59,448 nt of DNA from NCBI GenBank assembly GCA_021792635.1, contig JAJYUH010000016.1, positions 1 through 59,448 on the forward strand, read 5' to 3'. Under the pieces are notes generated by a model. It had not been told where the DNA came from and made no database searches. It saw only the letters and a program-made list of their open reading frames with translations. Each line of letters opens with the position of its first letter. The stretch's first letter is position 1. The DNA comes from Natronospirales bacterium (GTDB lineage Bacteria > Pseudomonadota > Gammaproteobacteria > Natronospirales > REEB76). The position numbers and the translations under genes were made by a program. Shown here in pieces: positions 51,207-59,304 of the stretch.

Positions 51207-51923
51207 ATGCGCCGCAACGCCGTGTTTTTCCTGTTGCTGTTACCGCTGGCCGCCTGTTCGGTGCAGCAGCAGCCCGCGCGCACCCTGGAAATGGTGCTGC
51301 CCGGCAGCGGGGTGTCGGGGCTGGCCCTCGCGGCCAACGTCGGTGCGGTGACCATTGCGCCCAGCCGTGATGCCCGTGTGCATGTGAACGTGGCTCTGAG
51401 GCCGTCCAAAAGTTTTCTGGGGATCATCAGCTTCGGCGGGCAGGACGCCATCCGGGCGGCGGCCATCCGTCATGCGGTGAGCGACGGCGTGCTCAAGCTT
51501 GCGATGCAATACCCCCGTAATACGCATGCCGGCGACGTAGAGGAACATTGGACCTTGGCGATACCGCCCAGCCTGCATGTCAACAGCCATATCAACGTGG
51601 GCAAGCTGCAAGTCAGCGGGATCGCAGGCGGCGTGGAGGCCAGTTTGAACGTGGGCAAGGTGGTGCTGGATCTGCCCGGCGGCGCCATGAAGGTTTCCGC
51701 CAACGTGGGCAAGATCGAAGCTCAGGCTCATACCCTGAACTACGGCGATGTGACGCTGAATGCGGACGTGGGCGATGCGCAACTGAAAGTGAATGGCGTG
51801 CCCGCCGGTGATCTGGAGAAGGCCGGTGCCGGCAGCCAGGTAAGTTACCGGGGCCACGGCCACGATACCATCAGCCTCGTGGTCAACACCGGAAACGTGT
51901 CTCTGGCTCTCGGCGGCCATTGA
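51207..51923 (+). CDS. DUF4097-like lipoprotein with beta-repeat domain
   Basis: 238 residues. Signal with lipobox LAAC, then a right-handed beta-type repeat domain. The phrase NVG recurs at regular spacing (LAANVGAVTI, HINVGKLQVSG, SLNVGKVVLDL, SANVGKIEAQA, VVNTGNVSLAL), each repeat forming a beta turn, as in DUF4097/DUF2807-type auto-adhesin-like proteins. Location is the periplasmic face of a membrane; function unknown. GGAGG five bases before ATG 51207 fixes the start. Confidence 0.8.
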   Translation: MRRNAVFFLLLLPLAACSVQQQPARTLEMVLPGSGVSGLALAANVGAVTIAPSRDARVHVNVALRPSKSFLGIISFGGQDAIRAAAIRHAVSDGVLKLAMQYPRNTHAGDVEEHWTLAIPPSLHVNSHINVGKLQVSGIAGGVEASLNVGKVVLDLPGGAMKVSANVGKIEAQAHTLNYGDVTLNADVGDAQLKVNGVPAGDLEKAGAGSQVSYRGHGHDTISLVVNTGNVSLALGGH

Positions 51924-51940
51924 ATGCCGAAGGGTTGGTT

Positions 51941-52762
51941 TCAGGAAATAGGCCGGCCGGATTGCGCCAGCCGGCGCAGAAACGCCACCAGTCCAAGACG
52001 CCGGCTCAAAGAGATGGCCAGCCGCGGCGACAGCGCTTTCAGGGCCATGAGCAGGCGCACCGGTTTCGGGTTCACCACGATTTCCATTGGGCTGCCTGAG
52101 AGCGCCCTCAATACCGCCGCCACCACTTGTTCCGGTTGCGAGGTACCGAGAGCGCGGGGCGCCGGGGTCTGTTTGCGCGCGAACATGCCGGTGCCGGCCA
52201 CGAAGCCCGGGCAGATGACCGACAGCGCCACGCCGCTGCCTTGCAGTTCCGTCGCCAGGGAAATACTCCACTCGGCGAGCCCGCCCTTGCTGCCGGCATA
52301 GGCTGCCCCGTAGGGCATGCCGGTACGGCCCGCCAGTGAAGCGATGTTCACGACGTGCCCGCTTTTTTGCGCGAGCATCAGCGGCAGCACCGCGCGCGCC
52401 AGCAGCATGGGCGCGAGCAGATTGGTCTCGATGATGCGGGTCACTGTGGCGGGGTCCTGTTCCGCGTAGGCGCGGATCTCCTCGACCCCGGCGTTATTCA
52501 CCAGTACATCAATGCGTCCGAAGGCATGCAGCGTGCGCCCGATGAGCACGTCACGGTCCGGTTCGCGGGTGACATCGCAGGCTACGCTGAGCACGCGGCT
52601 GCCCTGCTGTTCCAGTTCCCGCGCAACCGCGTCCAGTTTCTCCTGTGAGCGCGCCGTCAGCACCAGTTGCGCACCGGCAGCGGCCAGCGCGCGGGCGATG
52701 ACGGCTCCGAGGCCCTGGGAAGCGCCGGTGAGGATGACGGTTTTGCCGCGGAGTGGTTGCAC
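51941..52762 (-). CDS. Short-chain dehydrogenase/reductase
   Basis: 273 residues, classical SDR. Cofactor motif TGASQGLG (12-19), NNAG (89-92), catalytic S142, Y155 and K159 (YAGSK). An Arg at the end of the second strand (TARS) favours NADP(H). The C-terminal 50 residues are basic and hydrophobic, possibly membrane-associating, as in SDRs acting on lipids. Substrate unknown. Confidence 0.9.
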   Translation of the reverse strand: MQPLRGKTVILTGASQGLGAVIARALAAAGAQLVLTARSQEKLDAVARELEQQGSRVLSVACDVTREPDRDVLIGRTLHAFGRIDVLVNNAGVEEIRAYAEQDPATVTRIIETNLLAPMLLARAVLPLMLAQKSGHVVNIASLAGRTGMPYGAAYAGSKGGLAEWSISLATELQGSGVALSVICPGFVAGTGMFARKQTPAPRALGTSQPEQVVAAVLRALSGSPMEIVVNPKPVRLLMALKALSPRLAISLSRRLGLVAFLRRLAQSGRPIS

Positions 52763-52773
52763 AGCCCTATGCT

Positions 52774-52800
52774 AAAACGAAAACGCCCTGCTGTCGGGCG
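52774..52800 (-). terminator. Rho-independent terminator of the cytochrome pair
   Basis: CGCCC (52784-52788) pairs with GGGCG (52796-52800), and the minus strand continues TTTTCGTTTT (complement of 52774-52783). It lies 22 bases after the stop of the second cytochrome gene and 12 bases before the SDR start on the same strand, so the SDR should have its own promoter. Confidence 0.75.
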
Positions 52801-52821
52801 GGGCGTGGGATGCTTGTGGCT

Positions 52822-53208
52822 TCAGTGGCCGAAGTCCGGCCGCGGCAGCGTATGCAGCGGGCCGGGCAGGCTGGAAATGTAGGCAGCCAGCGCCTTGACC
52901 TGAGCCTCCGTGAGGGCTTTTGCCTGGGGCGCCATGATGACGTTCTTGCGCTGGCCGTCACGGTATTCGTTGAGCGCCTGAACCAGATAATCCTCGTATT
53001 GGCCCGCAAGGATGGGCGGCGGATTGCCCGGCAGCGGGATCGGATGCGCGCCATCGGCGCCGTGGCACGAGGAGCAGGTGTTCTTGAAGTGCCGGGCGGC
53101 CCATGCGGGGGAGGCGGCGGGCGGGATGGCGAACGCCGGCCCCGCGGCGAACGCAGCCGCGGCGAAGACCGCCAAAGCCAAAATCCCGATATGCGATGCG
53201 CGGTTCAT
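52822..53208 (-). CDS. Class I c-type cytochrome (second of a pair)
   Basis: 128 residues from ATG 53208 (a GTG at 53211 is equally possible). Signal peptide (cleavage near AFA-IP), haem c site CSSCH, and an axial Met in VIMAPQAKALTEAQ. Single-haem cytochrome c4/c5-like electron carrier of the periplasm. GAGAGG precedes the start. It lies 13 bases after the first cytochrome gene and shares the overall layout (GQYEDYLVQALNEYRDG versus GQSAAYIVHALQEYKDG), so the pair is a duplication and may act as the two halves of a diheme c4. Confidence 0.88.
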   Translation of the reverse strand: MNRASHIGILALAVFAAAAFAAGPAFAIPPAASPAWAARHFKNTCSSCHGADGAHPIPLPGNPPPILAGQYEDYLVQALNEYRDGQRKNVIMAPQAKALTEAQVKALAAYISSLPGPLHTLPRPDFGH

Positions 53209-53221
53209 CACGGCTGCCCTC

Positions 53222-53563
53222 TCAATGATCTTTATCCTGTTTTTTGCCCAGACTCTGGAAATACGCGGCGATATTCTCCATCTGCTGCTCGGTCAGTGAA
53301 GAAGCCTGGGCATGCATGGTCTGGAAACTGCGGTCGCCGTCCTTGTACTCCTGCAGGGCGTGCACGATATAAGCGGCGCTCTGGCCCGCGAGCCTGGGCA
53401 CCCGGTAGGTGGGGTAGACGTTGGTGTAGTCGGGAATGCCGTGACAGCCGAGACAGGTCTGGGACTCCACTTTGCCCTTGGCGATATCGCCGTCCGCGCG
53501 GGCGGCCAGCGTCACCGTGACCGCGGCGCAGGCAAGGATAATGGCAACAATGCGGCTCCGCAT
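53222..53563 (-). CDS. Class I c-type cytochrome (first of a pair)
   Basis: 113 residues from ATG 53563. Signal peptide (cleavage near ARA-DG), haem site CLGCH, axial Met candidate in QTMHAQASSLTEQQM, and a Lys/Asp-rich C-terminus. Periplasmic electron carrier, co-transcribed with the second cytochrome. GGGAG upstream supports the start; the in-frame upstream extension has no signal character. Confidence 0.88.
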   Translation of the reverse strand: MRSRIVAIILACAAVTVTLAARADGDIAKGKVESQTCLGCHGIPDYTNVYPTYRVPRLAGQSAAYIVHALQEYKDGDRSFQTMHAQASSLTEQQMENIAAYFQSLGKKQDKDH

Positions 53564-53797
53564 CGATGGTCTCCCATGAATCCAAGGTTGAAAACGGTAT
53601 CGGAAGTGGCGCATAGATTACCAGAATGGCCGCTGGAATGCTGCCTCTCCGGGCGTTCGCAGCGGCGCTCGGCGAAGCATGACCGTCGGCAGGACTTGGG
53701 GCATACTCACTGCGTCTGGTTTCCGTGCCGGTGCGATTTTGCCGCGCCTGCCACGGCGAACCCCAGTGCTAAACTTCCACACAACCGGGAGAAGAAC

Positions 53798-54274
53798 ATG
53801 GCCCAGGGTTTTTTCGGCAATCGCGTGGTTGGCTGGCCCGTTGCGCTGCTGCGTATCGGGCTCGGCGTCATGTGGCTGGTGGCGGTGAGCGGCAAACTCG
53901 AGCATTTGAGCCAGTGGCCCGCCGGTCTGCAAGGCTATCTGGAGGCTTCCGCCAAGACCGCTTTCGGGTTTTACCGGGGCTTTCTCGGTTTCGCCGCGGA
54001 TCATTACATGATTTTCGCCTGGCTGGTGCCCATTGGCGAACTGTGCGTCGGCATCGCGCTGGTGCTGGGCGCGGTCACGCGCTTCGCCGCGGCGGTGGGC
54101 CTGTTCATGGTGCTGAATTTCTGGTTCATGAAGGGCGCGACCTTCTGGGATCCGCAGAACCATGACAGCCTGTTCATCCTGATCCTGTTTGCGCTGCTGT
54201 TCGCCGGCGCCGGCCGGGTGCTGGGCATTGATTATTTCCTGGCCAGGAGAAAGCCCAGCATATTGCTGTGGTGA
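53798..54274 (+). CDS. DoxX-family membrane protein
   Basis: 158 residues with four membrane helices ([19 protein letters not shown], then [37 protein letters not shown] and [13 protein letters not shown]), the DoxX/SURF4 layout. GKLEHL and the Glu in PIGELCVG are conserved. Related proteins are linked to quinone or thiol redox in the inner membrane; the exact role is unknown. GGGAGAAG before ATG 53798. Overlaps the msrB gene by 7 bases, joining it to methionine sulfoxide repair. Confidence 0.87.
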   Translation: MAQGFFGNRVVGWPVALLRIGLGVMWLVAVSGKLEHLSQWPAGLQGYLEASAKTAFGFYRGFLGFAADHYMIFAWLVPIGELCVGIALVLGAVTRFAAAVGLFMVLNFWFMKGATFWDPQNHDSLFILILFALLFAGAGRVLGIDYFLARRKPSILLW

Positions 54275-54687
54275 CCGGTTTGGACAAGATCCGCAAACCC
54301 GATGCAGTCTGGCGTGCCGAACTCACCCCGGAGCAATACGCGGTGACACGCAAGCAGGCTACGGAGCGCTCCGGCACCGGCACATATCTGTACAATCAGG
54401 CCGCCGGCATTTACCGCTGCGTATGCTGCGGCAATCCGGTGTTCACGTCCGCCGCCAAATTCGAATCCCACTGCGGCTGGCCGAGTTTCTCCGCACCCGC
54501 CAGCGAGGCAAATCTGGAGCGGCACACGGACAGCAGTCACGGCATGCAGCGGGTGGAAGTGGTGTGCGCCCGTTGTGACGCGCATCTGGGGCATGTGTTC
54601 GAGGACGGCCCCGCGCCCACGGGGCTGCGTTATTGCATCAATTCTGCCGCGCTCAAGTTTGAGTCGGAAGACGACGGTAAGAAGTGA
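54268..54687 (+). CDS. msrB: Peptide-methionine (R)-S-oxide reductase
   Basis: 139 residues. Zn-binding CxxC pairs CVCC (51/54) and CARC (100/103), catalytic C123 in [11 protein letters not shown], resolving-type C69 in SHCGWPSF. It repairs methionine R-sulfoxides in proteins. No signal peptide, so cytoplasmic. GTG start at 54268 (a second GTG follows at once). Coupled to the DoxX gene before it and to alaX after it. Confidence 0.95.
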   Translation: MVTGLDKIRKPDAVWRAELTPEQYAVTRKQATERSGTGTYLYNQAAGIYRCVCCGNPVFTSAAKFESHCGWPSFSAPASEANLERHTDSSHGMQRVEVVCARCDAHLGHVFEDGPAPTGLRYCINSAALKFESEDDGKK

Positions 54688-55412
54688 CCGAGGAAATTTT
54701 TCGCAGCGACGCTTATGCGCGCACCTGCGAGGCGACGGTTTTGGCCGTGGATGAGCGCGGCATCCGCTTGAATCGCACCGTGTGTTATCCGGAAGGCGGC
54801 GGTCAGCCGGGCGACATGGGCGTGATGCGCTTGGCCGATGGTCCCGAAGTGCGCATCGCCGACACCCGCAAAGGCGCACAACCGGGCGAGATTCTGCACA
54901 TCCCGGCGCAACCGGCAACATGGCTCAAGCCCGGTATGTGCGTCACGACAGAAATTGACTGGGCGCGGCGTTACCGGTTCATGCGCATGCACACCTGTCT
55001 GCATCTGCTGTCCGCCATCATCATCGCGCCGGTCACCGGCGGCCAAGTGGGGGACGGCTACGGACGGCTGGACTTCGATCTGCCGGAGACACCCGACAAG
55101 GATGAAGTGAACGAAAAACTCAATGCGCTGATGCGTTCCGACGCGCCGGTATCGTTCCGCTGGATCACCGACACGGAACTGGATGCGCATCCCGAGCTGG
55201 TGAAAACCATGTCGGTCGAGCCGCCGCGCGGCGTGGGCCGCATACGACTGGTGAACATCGAAGGTGTGGACCTGCAACCCTGCGGTGGCACCCACGTGGC
55301 CCGCATCGGCGAGATCGGCGGCGTGCGCATCAGCAAGATTGAAAAGAAGGGCAAACAGAACCGGCGCGTGCGTCTGGAATTTCCCAGCGCCACATCATCC
55401 CATGCAGACTGA
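54684..55412 (+). CDS. Alanyl-tRNA editing protein AlaX
   Basis: 242 residues, GTG start overlapping the msrB stop by 4 bases. Free-standing editing domain related to the AlaRS C-terminal part: [10 protein letters not shown], then H103/H107 in HTCLHLL and C200/H204 in PCGGTHV, the four Zn ligands of AlaX. It hydrolyses Ser- or Gly-mischarged tRNA-Ala in the cytoplasm. Length fits the AlaX-II/medium class (no oligomerisation domain). Confidence 0.93.
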   Translation: MTEEIFRSDAYARTCEATVLAVDERGIRLNRTVCYPEGGGQPGDMGVMRLADGPEVRIADTRKGAQPGEILHIPAQPATWLKPGMCVTTEIDWARRYRFMRMHTCLHLLSAIIIAPVTGGQVGDGYGRLDFDLPETPDKDEVNEKLNALMRSDAPVSFRWITDTELDAHPELVKTMSVEPPRGVGRIRLVNIEGVDLQPCGGTHVARIGEIGGVRISKIEKKGKQNRRVRLEFPSATSSHAD

Positions 55413-55551
55413 GCGCGTCCTTGCTCTTTCATCCGTACTGCGTTCTGCGTTCTGCGTGCTGAGTGCTGCGGAAAGATGGAAAATAGCGTCATCCCGATCT
55501 TCACGCAGCACACAGAACTTAGAACTTAGACGGTTAACTTGGAGCCCTTGT

Positions 55552-55884
55552 ATGACAGATCAGCAAAAAGGTCACGGCATGGCCATCGCGGCGTATATCC
55601 TGCATCTCCTGGGCGCCATCACCGGCATCCTGAGCATCGTGGCGCTTATCATCAATTACGTAAAACGTGGCGACGACGGCACCATGATGGACAGTCATCA
55701 TTCCTGGATGATCCGCACTTTCTGGTGGGCGATCCTGTGGTGCCTGCTGATCGGCGCGAGCTATCTGGTGGTCATCGGCTTCGCGGTCGGGTGGATCGGT
55801 TTCGCGATTGTTTGGATCTGGTATGTGTATCGACACATCCGGGGTCTGATTTATCTGACCGAAGACAAGCCCATGCCGGCGTGA
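55552..55884 (+). CDS. Small membrane protein, DUF4870-like
   Basis: 110 residues with three hydrophobic segments (AIAAYILHLLGAITGILSIV, TFWWAILWCLLIGASYLVVI, IGFAIVWIWYVYRHIRGLIY), a cytoplasmic N-terminus and a DKPMP end typical of the DUF4870/YidH-like group. Function unknown. GGAG before ATG 55552. The 140 bases upstream hold short tandem CTGCG-type repeats and no gene. A diverged copy of its last 100 bases lies at 56370-56466. Confidence 0.8.
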   Translation: MTDQQKGHGMAIAAYILHLLGAITGILSIVALIINYVKRGDDGTMMDSHHSWMIRTFWWAILWCLLIGASYLVVIGFAVGWIGFAIVWIWYVYRHIRGLIYLTEDKPMPA

Positions 55885-55918
55885 GCCGCATAATCAGAAT
55901 GTGTGAATACAAGACCTG

Positions 55919-56017
55919 ACACCGGATGCGCATATCATCAAGAAAAGCCAGAAAATGTCCAAAACCGATATTGATCTTGCGCGTGATCGGCTGAGGCGCC
56001 TGCGCGCATCAAGATAG
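55919..56017 (+). pseudogene. C-terminal stub of a HigB/RelE-type toxin
   Basis: The frame ending at TAG 56015-56017 reads HIIKKSQKMSKTDIDLARDR followed by LRRLRASR. This matches the end of phage-derived Gp49-like HigB toxins (KKTQKTP...EIDLARERL). The first 70 or so residues, including the catalytic part, are absent, so the toxin is dead. The intact antitoxin gene starts 13 bases downstream. Confidence 0.7.
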
Positions 56018-56030
56018 CGAGAAAGATGTT

Positions 56031-56315
56031 ATGAGCAAAAAACATATTGGCGGTGATTTCGAAGAATTCCTTCACGCAGAAGGGCGGCTGGATGAAAGCA
56101 CCGCAATCGCCCTTAAACGTGTGATCGCCTGGCAATTGGAGCAAGCCATCAAGTCGCAGCATCTCACCAAGAATGCTGTCGCCAAACGCATGAAAACCAG
56201 CCGTGCCCAACTGGATCGCTTGCTCGACCCCACGAACCCGTCCGTAACATTGGAGACAATCGCGCGCGCAGCTTCCGCGGTCGGGCGTGAGATCAAGATT
56301 GCGCTAACTGCATAG
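56031..56315 (+). CDS. HigA-like XRE-family antitoxin
   Basis: 94 residues. Helix-turn-helix region about 48-85 (LTKNAVAKRMKTSRAQLDRL, then SVTLETIARAASAVGREIKI), the compact XRE fold of HigA-type antitoxins found downstream of Gp49-like toxins. It would normally bind the toxin and repress the operon; its own toxin gene is truncated, so it is an orphan. A purine-rich GAGAAAG precedes the ATG. Confidence 0.85.
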   Translation: MSKKHIGGDFEEFLHAEGRLDESTAIALKRVIAWQLEQAIKSQHLTKNAVAKRMKTSRAQLDRLLDPTNPSVTLETIARAASAVGREIKIALTA

Positions 56316-56369
56316 CACGCGATTAGGAATCGTTGTGCGTAAGAATGTTGGCGCTCAGTGACTTTTAGG

Positions 56370-56466
56370 TGGACTGGTTCGGTTTCTGACCGTGTGGATC
56401 TGGTGCATCTACCGCCACATTCGGGGTCTGATTTATCTGACCGAAGACAAGCCCATGCCAGCGTGA
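56370..56466 (+). pseudogene. 3' fragment of a DUF4870-like membrane protein gene
   Basis: The last 25 codons (WIWCIYRHIRGLIYLTEDKP, MPA, stop 56464-56466) duplicate the end of the gene at 55552-55884 with several silent and a few replacement changes. The upstream part is degenerate. It is either the remains of a tandem paralogue or a copy carried along by the rearrangements that brought in the toxin-antitoxin remnant. Confidence 0.75.
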
Positions 56467-56482
56467 TATACCAAAAATATAT

Positions 56483-56504
56483 TAAGTCAAGATTTGACCC
56501 CTAT
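56483..56504 (+). repeat. 22-bp direct repeat, left copy
   Basis: Identical to 56914-56935; core AAGTCAAGATTTGACCCCT. The two copies bracket the IS5-family remnant. Related motifs sit at other breakpoints (AAGACCTGACACC near 55912, GGGTCAGACACG near 59318). Confidence 0.9.
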
Positions 56505-56522
56505 TTGCTTTCTCTATTTGCT

Positions 56523-56891
56523 ATTCTGATAGAGGCCAACCGCCACGATGTTACGCAACTGTTGCCCCTGGTCGACGGCATCCCTCCGATTGCCGGCAAA
56601 CGCGGGGCACCCCGCTACCGCCCCATTTGGGTTCAAGCCGACCGCGGCTATGACTCCCAACCGCACCGCCGGGCGCTGGCCGCCTGCAGCATTCGCACCC
56701 AGATTGCTCGCCGCCACACCGAGCACGGCAGTGGCTTGGGCGTGACCCGTTGGGTGGTGGAGCGCACCATCGCTTGGCTGCATCAGTTCCGACGCCTGCG
56801 CGTTCGCTACGAACGCCGCCCCGACATTCACGAAGCGTTCCTCAAACTCGGTTGTGATATCATCTGCTGGCGTTTCTTGGCTACCACATGA
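56523..56891 (+). pseudogene. IS5-family transposase remnant (C-terminal half)
   Basis: The frame carries the end of an IS5-family (ISL2/IS427-like) DDE transposase: ANRHDVTQLLPLVDGIPPI, QADRGYDSQPHRRALAAC with one catalytic Asp (DRGYD), TRWVVERTIAWLHQFRRLRV with the catalytic Glu (VVERT), and a family-typical end IHEAFLKLGCDIICWRF. The N-terminal half with the first Asp is missing. The open frame extends upstream by chance through the DUF4870 remnant. Confidence 0.88.
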
Positions 56892-56913
56892 AAACTCATT
56901 TTGTTAGATGCTC

Positions 56914-56935
56914 TAAGTCAAGATTTGACCCCTAT
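56914..56935 (+). repeat. 22-bp direct repeat, right copy
   Basis: Second copy of the 22-bp repeat at 56483-56504, 431 bases apart. Too long for an IS5 target duplication, so it is more likely a pre-existing repeated motif used for recombination. Confidence 0.9.
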
Positions 56936-56995
56936 ACATTCTCGAGTTTGGGGCATTGCCTGACATGGCGATAACGCACACGCTGAGGGGTATGT

Positions 56996-57604
56996 ATGGA
57001 ACGCAGTCACTATATAAAATCCTATATCGAAGCGGCAAAAGGGCAGTCGAGCGGCAGCGGTGTTCCTCCTTGGTGCAAGGATTTTCTGTCTTCCTTTGCC
57101 ACTACGCTGGCATCGAATTCTCGGAGTGCATCGGGGGGTGATCGTTATTTCGTCGTGAGCGCATTTCGTGAAGCATTCTCACACGTCATACCAGGGAACA
57201 CCATGCTTAAGACTGAGGTGGAGATTGGAAATTATCTATCTAAAAGATACAGCAAGAAATGCAGCAATCTCATAAAGCGGAAGCGCATCGATTTTGTAAT
57301 AGAGCGACCAGGATATGGAGTTCAATTCGTCGAATTTAAATCAAACCTGACCTTCAATGATCTGGCTGCCGCCATGGTTGAAATGCAGATAATAAAGAAA
57401 TTTGTGCTCAATTCGAAGAATCGGCGCATTCACACGGCTTCGCTGCATTTGTTTCCCGGCAGAACCAATGTTGCCGCACTGAGAGAGTTCAATAAGGTCA
57501 TGGGTTTACCGATCGATGATATATGGGTATTTTGCACAGGACCAAAAGTTGCATTTGATATCAAAGAAATCAAGGGATTTCGTTCTTCGATAGCGAGTCT
57601 TTAG
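56996..57604 (+). CDS. Orphan protein with PD-(D/E)XK nuclease-like motif
   Basis: 202 residues, low GC and codon use unlike the core genes. I recognise no named family. The pattern KTEVEIG (E74/E76), KRIDFVIE (D99) and GVQFVEFKS (E113-x-K115) spaced by about 23 and 13 residues fits a PD-(D/E)XK nuclease core, with helix 2 in LAAAMVEMQIIKKFV. The rest has no methylase, helicase or HTH. It could be a stand-alone restriction-like or defence nuclease, or a domesticated mobile-element nuclease. GAGGGG lies eight bases before ATG 56996. It sits alone between an IS5 remnant and an IS110-family transposase, typical for accessory genes. Confidence 0.65.
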   Translation: MERSHYIKSYIEAAKGQSSGSGVPPWCKDFLSSFATTLASNSRSASGGDRYFVVSAFREAFSHVIPGNTMLKTEVEIGNYLSKRYSKKCSNLIKRKRIDFVIERPGYGVQFVEFKSNLTFNDLAAAMVEMQIIKKFVLNSKNRRIHTASLHLFPGRTNVAALREFNKVMGLPIDDIWVFCTGPKVAFDIKEIKGFRSSIASL

Positions 57605-58042
57605 GTGTCACACCCATTGATGTTGTAACGATTCGGTGAAGAAGAGACATAGGGGTCACCCATAAGTCGTCCGTGGTCAAGGGGGCGATAAAAAACCAAG
57701 TGCAGCCACCCTAAAAATGTTACTGGGTCGGTGAGCGTGTCGTGCGTCCGATTTTATGTCTTGAGCTACTTCGCAAGGAAGTGCTTCAGTCACCCATCCG
57801 GATCAAGGTCATGCGCGTCGCCGTGTGGCGGGTGGGCGATGACCCCTGGCCGCGTTGCGGCCCCATTAAATAATCGGTACCCCAGTGTATCTAATGCGTA
57901 CAGAGTACAGGACTGGTCGTCAGTCTCCCGCGAGCTTGCACTGAGGGCACTTCACAAAAACCGCCATCAAGATCAGGTGATGGATATTCAGAGCACCGGG
58001 CTGTTCGCCAGACCCCTTTCGATCTCACCACCTGAAACCGGG
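57605..58042. other. Non-coding flank of the IS110-family element, structured
   Basis: A 438-base stretch without a credible gene, downstream of the IS110-family transposase (which reads leftward). Several short hairpins are visible, such as GGCCGC/GCGGCC around GTT at about 57849-57863, and a GCGCGTCGCCGTGTGGCGGG stretch near 57815. In IS1111-type elements the bridge RNA is encoded downstream of the transposase, so this flank is where one would look. Element boundaries cannot be placed by eye. Confidence 0.4.
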
Positions 58043-59059
58043 TTACCCAAAGGCGCGCGTCACGTCAAAAACCGTGCCGTTTTTCAGCATGTGATAACAC
58101 GCGCGGGTGAGTTTGTTGGCGACCGTTTTCTTGGCGACCATCACCGGCACTTTCCGGCACTTGCGCTGGTAGTAGCGCTTGATGCGCGGCTCCCAGATGG
58201 CGGCGTAATGCGCGGCCTCCACAAAGGCCATGGCCAGATAGCGGTTACCGTTTTTCGTATTCCCTTTGCCCTTGGATTTGCCATTGCTGAGTTTGTTGGA
58301 AGGCACGCAGCGGGCATAGGAGGAGTAATGGCCCACCTGGGGAAAGCGCTCAATGGGACCGGTCTCCAGCAAAATCGTCATACCCAGTATTTTTCCAATG
58401 CCCGGGGTGCTGGTGAGGAGGGCGTACGGTTCACTGTCCTGGCAGCGCGTCAGCGCAAAGGCCTCCAGCGCTTCAATTGGCGTATTCAGCTGCTGGATCA
58501 GCCGGTGGTGTTGTTGGGCGGCAAACAGGGCCGCGGCGGATCCGAAATGGCGGGCCCGGTCGCCCGGTTTGAGCTGCTTCATTTTAAGGCCACTCAGACG
58601 CTGGCCGGTATGCCGTCCGATCATCCCTTGCAAGCTCAGTAACTGCGCGGTACGTTGTTTGACCAGCAACAGCCGGCGCCGCAACAGGTCGCGTACCGGG
58701 CGCATCGCTTTCGGGTAGATATAGCCGGTCGGCAAGATCTTGAGCCGGAGCAGATGGGCGAGAAACCGTGCATCGGTGGCATCGTTCGTATATTTGATGC
58801 CGTTGTATTGCTGGATGGCCAGGGTGTTCGCCAAATGCACCGGATAGCCCTGCTCCATTAACCCATCGACCAACCAGTACCAGTGGTAGGTGGACTCTAC
58901 AACGATACCGCTGATGTCATCCTGAAAGGGCCGCAGATGGTGTTCAATGGCTTCCAGCGTATTATCCAGACGTTTTTCACTGACCACACGATCCGCTTCG
59001 TCAATCAATGAAATCATGCTGTTGTTGCTGTGCAAATCTATTCCGCAGTACAGTGTCAT
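58043..59059 (-). CDS. IS110-family transposase (DEDD), apparently complete
   Basis: 338 residues from ATG 59059 with AGGAGA upstream. N-terminal RuvC-like DEDD domain: D8 in GIDLHSNNS, E55 in VVESTYHWYW, D93 and D96 in YTNDATDARFLA. C-terminal transposase_20 domain with TSTPGIGKILGM and then SNGKSKGKGNTKNGNRYLAM, which holds the candidate nucleophilic Ser and conserved GN. Length is normal, with no internal stop, so the enzyme may be active. IS110 enzymes use a bridge RNA to choose donor and target DNA. Confidence 0.93.
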   Translation of the reverse strand: MTLYCGIDLHSNNSMISLIDEADRVVSEKRLDNTLEAIEHHLRPFQDDISGIVVESTYHWYWLVDGLMEQGYPVHLANTLAIQQYNGIKYTNDATDARFLAHLLRLKILPTGYIYPKAMRPVRDLLRRRLLLVKQRTAQLLSLQGMIGRHTGQRLSGLKMKQLKPGDRARHFGSAAALFAAQQHHRLIQQLNTPIEALEAFALTRCQDSEPYALLTSTPGIGKILGMTILLETGPIERFPQVGHYSSYARCVPSNKLSNGKSKGKGNTKNGNRYLAMAFVEAAHYAAIWEPRIKRYYQRKCRKVPVMVAKKTVANKLTRACYHMLKNGTVFDVTRAFG

Positions 59060-59196
59060 CGTCGTCTCCTGGTTGGGTGGTAAGCCCATCCGAGTTTATC
59101 TTTAGGATGCCCCCGGTTAGGAGGCGACGACTTATGATTTTCAGAGCGAATATCTGAGCTAGAATGACGACGTGAATCATGCACAAGGATGTGTAT

Positions 59197-59304
59197 ATGC
59201 CACGCTTCTGTTTAGCCGGTATCCCGCAGCATGTCATTTAACGCGGCAACAATCGTCAGCCGTGCTTCGCCGGCGCAAGCGATTACCGGTTTTATCTCGA
59301 ATGA
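59197..59304 (+). pseudogene. REP-associated tyrosine transposase (RAYT) remnant
   Basis: The frame from ATG 59197 reads MPRFCLAGIPQHVI, a stop where Gln is expected, then RGNNRQPCFAGASDYRFYLE and another stop. This is the signature N-terminus of IS200/IS605-like REP-associated transposases (PGIPQHVIQRGNNRQ..F). The catalytic Tyr region is not found downstream. A GGGTCAGACACG motif follows at about 59318. The remaining 140 bases to the window end show nothing I can name. Confidence 0.8.

Noticed and set aside
56358..56522. N-terminal part of the open frame leading into the IS5 remnant
   Set aside because: It reads through the DUF4870 remnant in a different frame; only the sequence from about 56523 is transposase.
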